From assembly GCA_024305405.1 (NCBI GenBank), contig JAKNDB010000079.1, forward strand, positions 2,842,501-2,906,500: a stretch of 64,000 nucleotides of DNA. The letters run 5' to 3'. Below the pieces are notes generated by a model that was not told the origin of the DNA, did no database searches, and saw only the letters and a list, made by a program, of their open reading frames with translations. The stretch's first letter is position 1. The number at the start of each line of letters is the position of its first letter. The DNA comes from Dirofilaria immitis (Eukaryota; Nematoda; Chromadorea; Rhabditida; Onchocercidae). Shown here piece after piece: positions 23,370-36,800 of the stretch. The position numbers were made by a program, and so were the translations under genes.

Positions 23370-23600
23370 ATGTAGCAATCTATCTATCTATCTATTCATC
23401 AATCTAGGCAATTTTGGCTAGCTAACTTGCATGTTTGCTATCTTACTTGCATGCTTATTATCTAGCTTGTATGCTTATTATCTAACTTGCTTGCATGCTA
23501 GCTAACTAACTTGCATATTTGTTAGATAGCTAGCATGTATGTTATCTGGATTAGCTAGTTTATTAGGACAAGCCAACTAACTAACTATTGGCTATATTAT
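23370..23600. repeat. Degenerate tandem repeat (TATC; CTAACTTGCATG type)
   Basis: (TATC)n at about 23379-23394 is followed by repeated 'ctaacttgcatg..tgctatct' words of about 20-25 bp, partly inverted (GCTAGCATG / CATGCTAGC). Confidence 0.7.
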
Positions 23601-23704
23601 AGACTAGTCAGTTATCTATCACTTCTTCCCTTCTTTACTAGTTTTTTAAAAAAAAAAAAAAAGATTATTTCCTGTACATTTTAAATATATATTTTTAATG
23701 AAGA

Positions 23705-24030
23705 ATTCGTTAATGACAGACACATGCACACATGCATACATACACACATACGCACATGCATATACATACATGCATGCACACACACATGCACATACACGCA
23801 AATGCACATATATACAAATGCACATATATTCATAATAATATGTAAGCATGCTTTTGCATGCTGCATTTGAAAAGTACACACATACACACACATGCACATA
23901 GATGCACACACATGTACACGCATGCACATACACGCATACACGTGCACACACATGCACATACACGCAAATGCACATATATTCATAATAATATGTAAGCATG
24001 CTTTTTGCATGCTGCATTTGAAAACTTTAA
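23705..24030. repeat. CA/TG-rich alternating purine-pyrimidine array with internal duplication
   Basis: ACACAT, GCACATA and CATACACGCA units extend over about 300 bp. A block containing CACATACACGCAAATGCACA, then TTCATAATAATATGTAAGCA, then the GCATGC-rich tail, occurs twice (about 23779-23873 and 23952-24023). All open frames here are artefacts of the repeat. Confidence 0.85.
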
Positions 24031-24229
24031 CCGTAGATCGAAAATTTATCTTTTGCATGCGTATGCATATATGTCTCTCATTTTCATTCTCGACTCCATC
24101 CTTGTCACATCATATTGCCATCAGGCGTTCCTTCCAAGTCTCGTGCCGTACTTTCAATTCTCAATATTTTCTAATGTTTATGAAAATATATCATATTTTT
24201 TTCTTGCACTTTCTTAACTTCTATTTGTT

Positions 24230-24420
24230 TGTTTATTATTATTATTATTGCTTTTTTTATAGTTATCATTATTATCATTATCATTGTCATTATTATAACT
24301 ATAATGGTAATAATAATAATAATTACTATTATTATTATCAATATCAACATATTGTTGTTATTATTATTATTATTATTATTACTATTATGCATCCTTATTA
24401 TTATATATTATCAGCTTTGA
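24230..24420. repeat. (ATT/ATC)n trinucleotide array
   Basis: Imperfect ATT/ATC/AAT triplets. A similar array lies at 24618-24720 just upstream of unc-13 exon 1. Confidence 0.85.
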
Positions 24421-24617
24421 TTATATATTGATTATATGTTGACATTATCAATCATTTAGTTTAAATTTTTTGCAGTGTAAAACAGAAATAAATGTTTAAA
24501 TGATGTCATATATATATGTATATATATATATTTTCCATTCTTTCCTTTTCCTATAAAAGAAGAAAAAGTTTAGAAAAGAAAAAATTATTTATTTCTTATT
24601 ACTATTATCATCAAAAT

Positions 24618-24720
24618 GAATGGATATTATCATTATTATCGTTAATTATTACTATTATTATTACTATTATCATCATCATTATTATTATTATCATTATTAT
24701 TATTATTCCGTTTCATATTA
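24618..24720. repeat. (ATT/ATC)n trinucleotide array
   Basis: Imperfect triplet repeats 60-200 bp upstream of the unc-13 5' exon; generates spurious poly-Ile and poly-Tyr frames. Confidence 0.85.
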
Positions 24721-24776
24721 TTGCTATTTCTTTTTTTTTTTTACCATCGATAATTATAACCAACTATTGATGTTGT

Positions 24777-24819
24777 TTACAGGATGTCATGAAGAAATTG
24801 TTTTAACGATTACGTCGGC
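24777..24819 (+). promoter_or_regulatory. unc-13: unc-13 5' leader: splice acceptor and two short uORFs
   Basis: TTTACAG|G (acceptor ends 24782) is a likely trans- or cis-splice site giving a 37-nt leader before ATG 24820. The leader holds two ATGs: 24784 (ATG TCA TGA) and 24789 (five codons, stop TAA 24804-24806). Both end before the main ATG and may lower initiation on the long-isoform start. Confidence 0.55.
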
Positions 24820-24841
24820 ATGTCGCTATTGTGCGTCACCA
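24820..24841 (+). CDS. unc-13: unc-13 exon 1 (coding part)
   Basis: ATG TCG CTA TTG TGC GTC ACC A|GTAAGT. It encodes MSLLCVT plus one base, which joins exon 2 in frame. The match to the Munc13 N-terminus fixes the start; the 19-codon frame overlapping it (CHEEIVL...) is in the wrong phase for exon 2. Confidence 0.9.
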
Positions 24842-27800
24842 GTAAGTACATCATTATTATTATTATTATCATCATCATCAATATTGTTATCACTAGCATC
24901 ATCATTATTTTTATCAAAAATCACTTTTTATTAATAATATTGATTTTTCGATTAGCAAAAAAAAAAACGAAATAATAACAAAATAATTGGATTGATCAAA
25001 ATTATCAGTTATTTATCGTTTAGAAAAAAGCTATAACTAGCAAGATAAAATATCAATTAAAAATTATTACATCATTACAATGATATATATATATATATAT
25101 GAACATTTGTAGGTACAATAACAATAATAGCAATGACAATAACAATTAGAACAAAACAATAATAAACAATGATGTTAGATCAAAGATTAAGAGATAAAAA
25201 CAAAACAAAACAAAAAAGTAATACTAAAATATACGAAAAACAAATAATAAAATTGAAATGTTTCAGTCAGAAAGGCTCGACTTCAAGGATCGCAAGGTTG
25301 GTAAATAAAACTTATTATCATTATAGTTAAACATTTCAATGTTTTTTTTTTTTTAATTTAAAAATCACCTTGATTATTATTTAATTTTGATTAGATACGC
25401 CAAATGATGGATACATCATATTGTTTTTGTATTTTAAAACAAAAAAAAGTTGTTATTAAATTTGAAATTAATTACAATTATTATCATTACAATAGTAACT
25501 GTTGTAATTATCAATTCTTATCATTTATCTAAAAATTTAGTATTTATGTTTGAAATTTTATTTAATTTTTTCAGCAAATTATAAATTGAATTTCAAACTT
25601 AATTATAATTTATTTTTAAATTTCAATTTTAATTACAACTTACTTCTGAATTTCAATTTTATTTACAACTTATTTCTGCTTTTACAATACAAAAATAATG
25701 CGATGCATCCATTATTTAGCATATCAAATCAGAATTAAATGATAATCAAATTAAGTTTCAAATTCAATATTATCATCATTTTATCGCTTCTAAAAACAAC
25801 AAGTTGTAATTGTTACGATTGTTTAATTAAAAATATTATTAAAATATTAGTTCAAATTAAAATATTTGTTTTTGATAATACTATTTCTGATATTGATTTG
25901 CAAAAATTATATTATTAAAATTTTTATTTCATTATTAGTTTGTGGAATATTTTGATGGAAATTTTCAAGAAATAAATCGATATTCTTCATAAGATATATG
26001 GCAGATAAGTTGGAGTAATAATATTATTCTTAATTAATTAATTAATTAATTCTAATTAGTATTTTTCTAAAAATGCTAATTTATTCTTCTTAGCTAAAAT
26101 GATAATCTCTGATTCAATCTTCAACAAATTCATTTATGTTGCTTGTAGAAATCTTTGCTTGTCAAAATTACCATATATTTTTGAAAGTTAAAAAAATTTT
26201 TGAAATGTATTCCCAATTTGAAATTTAAGAAAAAGTTTCCCATTCTCAAATGGCTTCAAATAGAACCAATGGGAAAATCTAATTTGTTAAAAAAAAAGTT
26301 AAAAATGAAATGAAATATTTGAATAAATCTTATCCTTCTCAATAAGCTTCTCCATCTGAAAAACTTGTCCTTCTTTAAAACAAAAGACAAAAAAAAAAAT
26401 AAGAAAATTAACTCAATGGATGAGTATGAATTGTTATAATCTATCATCTATCGAATGATATCATATATTTATCAGTATGCAAATTCATGCATTTCTGATA
26501 AAATCTTGATATATTACAATTGTAAGCATGATATCATTTTTTGAATTAACCGAATATATCTCAGAATTAATGACATATACAGTATCTTCTACTTATAATT
26601 CTTAATGCTTTTTATTTTCGTTAAAATTTTTAAATTTTTAATAAGATACATCATTAAAATAATTATGTATGAAACTAAAGTTTTTTTTTTTTTGATATCT
26701 ATAAGATTTCGTTCGTGAAATTTTTGAAAAAAAAAATATTTTAATGTAAAATTAATTTATTATATTTTGAAATTTAGGAAATAAAAACTTTTTTCTAACA
26801 ATTTCTTTCCAATAATTTATCATAGTGTAAAATTTTAGATTTTTTTTTCATATATTTAATAAAACTTTTTTATGTTTTAATTAAACATCGATGAATCGTT
26901 AATATAAATATCGATAAATTATTGATATGAAAATCGATAAATTATTGATATGAACATCGATGAATCGTTAATATAAATATCGATAAATTATTGATATGAA
27001 AATCGATAAATCACTGATAATAACGATAAAGCAAAAGTAATAAAAATATGTAGTAAAAAAAATTAATGATAATTAAAAGAAGAATATAACGAAATAATTT
27101 TTAATTTGGAGGAAAGGAAAGACGAATAATTTTGTTGAATAAATTTTTGCATAATTTTTAATTAATTTATTAAATAATTACTAGAATATCGGAAATCTGT
27201 ATGAACTTAATTTGAATTTATTTAAATTTGAAAGCTAATTGTTACCAAAAATATAATAACTTTAAATTCAAGCTTTATTCAAAATATGAAAATATTTAAA
27301 ATTAATCCATTCATCAATTCAAACAATGATTATAATTGTAACAAATAAAATATGAATAATTGATTATGAATTAAAATATATATTTATATTATGATAATTT
27401 TATCAAAATATATAATTGCTATTTTATCACTACTTATGCTTATATCTCTAACAATTGATAATTTATCTCAAACAAAAATATTTATTAAGAAATCCATTCT
27501 CATATTACTTTTCATAAATTTCATTTCATAATGATTGATTTGTATGTATTGATAACATTCAAAAATAAGTTTCTATGTATGACTGTAAGAAATAAATAAA
27601 CAAAAATAACTGATAAACAATAAATCAATTTAATCTTTGCTCAAAATTATTTTATCGTAATTGTTCATCGAATTCTATCAATCAAATTATCTATCCAACC
27701 ATCATCCATCACATCAAAATTTAATTTTACATTTTGCTTCTCCCTTTTCCTTTTCCTCTTTTATTTTCTCTTTTTGTTTTTCATGAGGGAAAATGTTAGG

Positions 27801-30800
27801 TTATGTTTTGATAAATGATAATAAATCTAAAAATAAACGATAGAGATAATAATTGATATGCTGATAACAAATATCGAAAGAATAATAACTAAATAATTGA
27901 TATTGATATTAGTTAGTGTAACATATTGATAATGATTAATAAAAAATGTTAGCTAAATAAATATTTTACTGATAACGACTATCAATTTTTAACATTTACT
28001 CAATTGGAAAAATGATGAAAAAATGACGGATAAATAGATAATTGATACTGATACAGTTAGCAAAATGCAATGTGATGAGATGAACAAACTGATAATGATT
28101 AATAAAAAATGTTAGCTAAATAAAAAGATTATCACTTTCTAATATTTGCTCAATTCGTATTTGGTATGCTAATAATAATTATCAAAAAATGATTACTAAA
28201 TAGATAATTGTTACTGATAACAGTTAGCAAATGCAATGTGATGAGATGAACAAACTAATAATGATTAATAAAAAAATGTTAGCTAAGTAAAATGCCTATT
28301 GTTAACGATTTTTAATTTTAATATTTACTCAAGTAATTTTTAGCATATTCAAAAGTACGCACTAATTTTATAGTCATACTAAATTACATTTTCTACTCGA
28401 TACTTTTATGAATTTCTAATAGTATTTGAAACTAACAAATAATTTTTTTTCTTTAAAATTATTTATGTAAATAGAATTTTAAATGAATATATTCTTAATA
28501 GCAAATAATTTTTATCATTTAAAATTAGGCTAATTCAAAAGTATATACAATTATCAGAAATCAAAAATTATTTCTATTATATTGATATTTTTGATGAAAA
28601 ATTTTTACCAGTACATTTCAGGATTTTTGATTCAATTTTCTTGAAGAAAAATATTATCATTTCAGATAAGAAGAAATAAGAGGGAAGAAAAAAATTGACA
28701 ATATTTAAAATTACTAAGTGTATTGGAAATTTTTTTCTTTGTTATTTAATAAATTATATAAACAAAATTAAGTAAACAGCTTAAATTTAACATCAATCTC
28801 GACATATATCAATATTATATTTATTCTATTCTTTTTTTAATATTTGAATTTAAATAAATACATAAAATTGTAAAATCAAATATATTTTCAAATACTAAAA
28901 TTTAAATAAATAAATATCGAAAAATCATCTATATATATATATATACATAAGTACAAATATATGATATTATCTTTATTGATTATTTTCATAAAATTTTTTA
29001 ATCATTTAATTATTAGAAATTAATTGATTAAATCTGTCTGTATTTATGGTTTTTTGTCTTTTATTATTTGATAAATTCCATTTATATTATTAGTTTGATG
29101 ATAATTTGATTTGTATTTGTTTTAAATTATTGATAATTAAATTTTAATAATAAATTACAGATGAATTTAATTCATATGCAGTAGTGAAATTGCAAAATGT
29201 AAAATCAACAACGATAGCGGTAAAAGGCAATCAACCTTGTTGGGAGCAAGAATTTATTTTGTTTGTTTATTTATTTGTTTATTTATTTATTTGTAATTTA
29301 AATAAACTTATTTACATATTCTAAATTAATTTAAATTTATAGTATATTTAAATTTAATTCGAAAATCATTTTAACTTATAAATTATTTTTAGGAAATTCC
29401 TTTAATTTTAATTATTATAATATTATTTGTTTTTTTTTGTCATAAGTAAATACAGCAAAATGTTGTAAAATTATCATTTAATATGGCATATTGTTAGATG
29501 TTATCATTAAAGCTAACCGATAAAACAATAATAATTCTCAATGAAAATATGTGTATTAAAATTATCATTTAATACGACGTATTATTAGATGTTATCATTA
29601 AGTGTTAATTGATAAAATGATAATAACTCAATTAAAATACTATTATTATTGCTATTAAATGATAAGAGAATTTAAATTAAAAATGAAATTTTTAGTGAAA
29701 CAAATCGAATCGATAACGGTATGTTACTCGAACTTTGGAATAAAGGTGTTCTTTGGGATAAACTTCTCGGTGAATTATTTTTATTTTTCAATTTTTTCTT
29801 CAAAAATTTTTACATATATTTATAGGAATAATTTTAGATTTAATTATATTTGAAATAATATTTTAAATCATCTATTTCCTTTAAGATTAATTGAATTAAT
29901 TAATATAATGATAAATGATTGAACGATTAAATTAATTATGCAAAAGAAAAGAAATTAAATAAAAAATATGAAATGGATTAATGTGATAAAATTGATAAAA
30001 TTATTATCGCTTGTAAGATTAAATATTTCAATTTAAATAAATTATTACAAATTTTGATAAATTCAATTTTATATTTTTGATTATTTTCAATTTTGATTAA
30101 TTATTTCATACGTCTTACATAAAAGAATTAAGTACGTTAACGTACGTGTATATAAGACGTACGAAGAATTTTCTTTATGTCAGTCTACGAATGCATATAT
30201 TATCTTGTTTTACTTAGCCATTCATTAGTCATTAATTTGTTTTTTAATTTTTAATTTATTGTCCATTTATATTGTCATAGATAGGCGGCAATTTTAATTA
30301 AGTCTATGATTTATTGATTTTTGATTAAATGATTTGTTTATTAATTTATTTTTAGATGATGTTGAAATAAGCATTCATTTATTTACTAATTTCTAATTAT
30401 ACATTATAATTACAGGTGTGCATTATTTAGCATTAACATCGGTGCAATATAGTAATGAAGCAGGACCTGGTAAATGGTTACAAATTGATCAGGAACTTGA
30501 AACTCGAAATGGTCAAACAATTGGAACAAGTCGTCCAACAGGACATTCGATTCTTGTTGATGTACGCTTCGAATTACCATACGGTTTGTTATCTCTCTTT
30601 CTCTCTCTCTCTCTCTTGGTAATAATAGTTTTAAATTTTAAATTGAACTTCATCTATCATTTTAATTCCATAATTGATTAATTAATCTACAATTTAAATA
30701 CATATTATATTTGAAAATTTAGATGATAAGTAATTCGAAATGATATTTAATATTTAGAAAAAGTGACAAGCATAAATGATAAAATGATAAGTGATGAAAA

Positions 30801-33800
30801 TAATTGGCAATGATAATAATAATAATTATTATTATTTGCAATTATAATTCGAAATGTAATATTTTAATTTCTTTCTTCTATTTCAACACTTTTAGTGTCA
30901 TTTTCTAATTTTAGAATTTTTAACTTTTTCTTTTTTCGAACTTCGCAATTTCTTTTTTTCAATTTTTAGGATTTTCAGTTTTTCGTTCCTTTTTTTTCAT
31001 TTTGAAATATTAACTGATTAACTGAAAGCGATAGAAAAAGAAAGAAACATTGATAATTTCAAAGAATTTCAAAAATTTAAAATTGATAATTTTCATAGAT
31101 AAATGGGATAACTTGTTCATTACATCATCATATAAATATATTTATCATTTGATTCTCGACAATTTCCATCTTTTTTTATTTTATTCTCGAAAAATTATGA
31201 AATTTCCTAAAAGCACAAACGAATAAATAAATGATCGATTAAAATTCCTAAAATATACGATTAATTAATTATTGCTAATTGTAATTATTATTAAAATAAC
31301 TTATAGATGCACAAGGTGCTGATGCGGAAGAATTACAAGCAAAATTGCAAGCATTAAATCGTTTGATCGAGACTGGTGTAAGTATTTTAAACTTTCCCGA
31401 CTTATTTCAATTTTCACTTATATTTTACAACTTGAAAAAAAAGAATAAACAAAGTAATAAATTTAAATTTCAACAACAACAAAAGTTATTTTTATTTCAT
31501 TTTCATGTAAACATTTATTATTATAATTTTATTGAAATTTTTCAATTAAGTGATAAGTGATTAGTTGATTTATCATACGATTGATTTTAAATAGCAAAAA
31601 GAATTTCATTTTTTTTTTGACTGATTAATTTCATTGATTTTCTGACAATTTTTTTTAACGAGAATTAATCGAAGGTAATTAATTAAATAGGAATATATGA
31701 CTTTTCAACTTTTTGTTTTATTTTTTTTTTTAATTTTATGCGACATTTCCTTTTAAAATATTTTTAGCTAATGGAACATTTAATTGTAAAATTTATAAGA
31801 ATTTTTATAAAATGAAATGAATACTTTTGATATGATTGATCTGATCAAAAGTAAATTAGGATAGAAAAAATAGAACATTTAATTTTCTCGTACTCTTTGA
31901 CCCGATATCAGGATAATCTGCAACTTATCTAATCGTTATTTGCTACTTTTTATTTCCTTTTAACTCTTTTCTTTATCTTTCATTCACGTTATAGTTGCAA
32001 TATTATATGACGTACGTGTATTATACGTTATATTTTAAACGCATTTTTCGGATTAAAATCAAAGAAATTTTTTTCATACATTTAAATAAATAAACTAATG
32101 CATGAATCAGTGAATTTGATAAGCAAAAATGGTAGGAACAAATAAAATGAATCTGAAAAATGTTTGATAAACAAAACAAACAAATAAACGACGAAAAAAT
32201 AAACAAATATGCCAAGTTGTTTTCAAACATTTTATTTTCTCTTTCATTTTTGTTTTTGCAAATTTTCAAAGAGAAATAAAAAAAAAAAAGGATGAGAGCA
32301 GACAAAAATGTACTTTGAAAAAGTTTTTTTTGGGTTCAAAAAAACAACAACAAAATCAAACATCAATTTGTTTCAGACAGAAACGAAATATGTCAATATT
32401 TAAATGACAAAATCGAGAAAAATAAAAAAACCTTTCGAAAGATAAATAAAAATCTTTTTCAACTTTATTTGTTATTCTCATTAATTCATCTGATATTTGT
32501 TAACTTTATCAGCAACAATCATAATATTATCATAATTTGATAAATTTCTTTTCGAACTTTTATTAAATGTCGTAAAGTTGAAAAATGAAATTATGCATAT
32601 ATATTTTACTGATTATTATCAAACATATTATATTTGTTATCAATTAATTCATACATGAATAATATAATAGCAAATATTCTTGACTAATTCATCAATAATT
32701 GCTTATCATTATGCATTTCGTTTGGAACTTCATTATTATCAAAATAATCAATAGCGATACGGATAATAATTAAACGGTAAAGATATTATAACTTTTATGA
32801 TTGACAAAATTGAATTTACAAATCATCGATAATTTAATTGAAAGTTTAATTAACAATGTTGAGAGAAATAATTAAAGAATCAATCATATTTATTATCTAT
32901 ATTATAATTCCTTATCATTCTATCTTATCAATTTTTATAATAAATAATTACAAAATGATTATTTACCAACTTCTCTTATTCAACATTCCCAGCTTTTCTT
33001 TTCGTTGATTATTATTAAGCATATTTTGATAATTATTAAAATTGAACAAACTAATCGATAGAAATGTATAGAAGAATGACTAAATGTAAACATTGCTATT
33101 CAAATGCTTTTCAATTTCTTCCGCTTTTTTTTTTCTATGCAAAAATAGAAAAAAAATGATAGCTTTGAAAAATTGTTGAAAAAAAAAAAAACTATTTTTA
33201 GAGCAATAAGTTTTAGTACTTTTTTTTTTTTCGTTTCTCCGAGAATGTTCCAAACAAATTTGAATGAAAAATTTTTGAAAACTTTTGCTTTTTTTTATTT
33301 TTTTACTTTTCTTTTATTTCATCAATATTTTATAAATTATTCTTTTTATTTTAATTCTGTTTATTTACCTATATATATTCATCAATTATCATTATCATTA
33401 TCACCATCATCATCATTATCACCATTATTATCATCGTCATAATCATCATCATCATCATTATTATTATTTATTATTATTCCTACTACTCTTACTATTATAA
33501 AAAAAAAGAAAGAAACGAAAAAGCCAAAAATTGAATTTGCTCGAATGATTCGTTCGATTGATCAATGGAAAAAATTGATGACAAATTATTGATTTTCAAT
33601 TATAATTTGGGAAAAATATTTTTATCCGTCTATCTGATATGAAAATTAAATCGCATAAAAGAATATTCCGTTGATAAGTGTCAAAAAGACAAATTTGAAT
33701 TGATCATCATTATTTCTATCATATGCTTCATTAATCGCTGATAAATAATAGAAATGAATGATCAATCAATGATTACATACATTTCAAAATGAAATGAAAA

Positions 33801-36800
33801 ATCAATCGATAATTTTAATTGAATTTTTAATAATAAATTATTTGCAATCTGTGATTGGTTGATATTACAATGTCTGTCATACAACAAATATTTGATAACA
33901 TTTTCTATTATATTTTTATTTCTCTCTTTTCATATCTTTTTTATATATATTTTGTATCCTTTCTCGATTTTTTATTGCCCTCTTTTCTTTCACCTTTTTT
34001 CCTCATTCATTCATCAATTCTTTCATCAATTCTCTCAATCATTCCATTCCGTTCATTCATTCCGTTCATTCATTCATCAATTCTTTCATCAATTCTCTCA
34101 ATCATTCCATTCCGTTCATTCCATTCCGTTCATTCATTCATCAATTCTTTCATCAATTCTCTCAATCATTCCATTCCGTTCATTCATTCCGTTCATTCAT
34201 TCCGTTCATTCATTCCGCTCATTCATTCATCAATTCTTTCATCAATTCTCTCAATCATTCCGTTCCGTTCATTCATTCCGCTCATTCATTCATCAATTCT
34301 TTCATCAATTCTCTCAATCATTCCATTCCGTTCATTCCATTCCGTTCATTCATTCATCAATTCTTTCATCAATTCTCTCAATCATTCCATTCCGTTCATT
34401 CATTCCGTTCATTCATTCCGTTCATTCATTCCGCTCATTCATTCATCAATTCTTTCATCAATTCTCTCAATCATTCCGTTCCGTTCATTCATTCCGCTCA
34501 TTCATTCCGTTCATTCATTCCGCTCATTCATTCATCAATTCTTTCATCAATTCTCTCAATCATTCCGTTCCGTTCATTCATTCCGTTCATTCATTCATCA
34601 ATTCTTTCATCAATTCTCTCAATCATTCCATTCCGTTCATTCATTCCGTTCATTCATTCATCAATTCTTTCATCAATTCTCTCAATCATTCCGTTCCGTT
34701 CATTCATTCCGCTCATTCACTCCGTTCATTCCGTTCATTCATTCATCAATGCCATTACTAATTTATAAATTCTTTTTATAAATATGAGCAATTTTGAAAT
34801 ATTTAAGTAAATTATCTTTTTTCTATAAACATATCAATAATTACAGTAATCATATCTCCAAGTTTTTGATTCATTTATTTACGAATTAAAGTTTTATTTA
34901 TTTATTTTTTCATTTTATTTGACAATCAACACAAAAATTATGATATTAGCTCATAACTTTTAGATTATTGTTATTAATAATTATTATCGTGGTAATAATA
35001 ATAATAATAATCCAAAAATAGTCAATAATTACGATTCTAATTATTACTAAAACTTAATCATTGTTTTTCGTCATTTTTAATAATCATATTTAGTAAATAT
35101 TCATTCATTTTTCTTTAATTAAAAAAAGAATTGTTGTTATTTCAGGATCAATGGCAAGAACAACGTGCTCCATTAACACGTTGTAAGTATGAAAGTTTTT
35201 TTTTTTAAATTATTCTCATTAAGAAATTGATTCATAATTTGTACACAGAAGTATAATAAAAAGAGAGAGAAAGAGGGAGAAAGAGAGGGAAAGAGAGGGA
35301 GGGAAAGCGAGAGAGGGAGAGAAATGTTAAACTTATTAGGTTCATTTTTTTCAAACTTTTTTCTCAACAAAAATCTATTTTTCTTATTTTTCAAAAATAA
35401 AAAAATAAATAAATTTCATTCAAAATATTTTCATCGAATACTATAAATGTTAATAACAAAAAGAAATGAAAAGTGAAATTTTCTATCTTTTATTTCAAAA
35501 TTTGTTTTTGGAATAATCATAAAAATTTTCCCATATCAGCTATTATCAAAAGAAAATCATTGATATCATTTTGATAATTAATTATCAAACTAAGCAATAC
35601 TTTTCATTTCTTTTATTTCGATTATTTGATTAATTCATTCTATTTCAATCACTACCTTTTTCTTTCTTTTTTTTATTTCAAAATTTGTTTTTGGAATAAT
35701 CATAAAAATTTTCCCATATCAGCTATTATCAAAAGAAAATCATTGATATTATTTTGATAATTAATTATCAAACTAAGCAATACTTTTCATTTCTTTTTAT
35801 TTCGATTATTTGATTAATTCATTCAATTCCAATTACTCTTTTTCTTTCTTTTTTTTTATTTTTCCTCACTTTTTATTATTCGTTTATGCTTAAATCAAAT
35901 AAATAAATCATCAATTTTTTTGAAATTCAATTTCCAATTAAAATTTAATTTTTAATTAAAATTTAATTTTTTTCATTTTTAAAATTTAATTTTTCCTTTT
36001 TTTTCCAACAAATAAATTACAATCTAAAATATTCAAATTTCTTTATTAATTCAATTAATCAATTATTTACTTAATTTAATAAAAAAAAAGGAATGATTAA
36101 ACAATGAATAATAGAATGATAAAATATTAAATTTGAATAAATTTCTTTGCTTTCTTTTTTTTTTGTTTAAACAAATTTATACTTTTCTTTTATTGAAATA
36201 TGTCAAATGTCAATATATTATTTTATTGTAGAAAAATAAAAAAGAAAAAAACGGAAGAAAAGAAATTTCCAATCATTTCAATTAATCAATCAAAGCAAAA
36301 ATAATCAATCAATTAAATATCATTTATCAAAACGATTTTTGCATTTATCAAAAAAAAATAAAAATTTTTTAATTTTATCTGATAATCTATCATCTCCTCA
36401 TATCTTCTCTTTCCTTTTTTTTTTTTTTTTTTATAATTATATAAATAATAAATTAAACCTTTCACTCTTTTTTCATCAATTTTTTTCCTATTTTTTGCAT
36501 AAATAAGGAACAAATTTACATTCAAATATTATTCATCAATTATAAATTAAAAATATTGTCTGGAATTTAAATACATTTAAAAAGAATGAAATTTAAATTT
36601 AAAATTTCTTTTCGTTTTTTAATTTCCAATTTAATAATAATAATAAATATTTAGTAAGTATAATAATAAAAAAATTTATTGAAGAAAAAAAACAAGCCTA
36701 ATAATGAAAATAAATTTATTGAAATAGTAATTTTATTTAGAGAATTTAGAATTTAATTTATCAGTTAATACTTTAAAATATTTGCCAATGAAATTTTTAC

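Larger units (their letters stand above)
25297..29160 (+). other. unc-13 intron 2 (3.9 kb)
   Basis: AT-rich with no exon seen. Two tandem repeats lie inside (26885-27010 and 27920-28330, listed separately). Confidence 0.6.
31378..35145 (+). other. unc-13 intron 6 (3.8 kb)
   Basis: No exon seen. It holds triplet ATC repeats at 33378-33475 and the large minisatellite at 34.0-34.75 kb. Confidence 0.6.

Noticed and set aside
23646..24431. Cys/Val- and His/Thr-rich open frames
   Set aside because: Artefacts of the CA/TG and ATT arrays.
24620..24934. 104-residue ORF containing [19 protein letters not shown]
   Set aside because: It overlaps unc-13 exon 1 in a different frame and is phase-incompatible with exon 2; the MSLLCVT frame fits the family.
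34003..34755. CRISPR-like regular repeats
   Set aside because: Eukaryotic context; units are contiguous with no unique spacers.
33855..34781. Two overlapping open frames of about 300 residues
   Set aside because: Both span a minisatellite whose unit lacks stops in these frames; Ser/Phe/His periodic content only, and it lies in an unc-13 intron.
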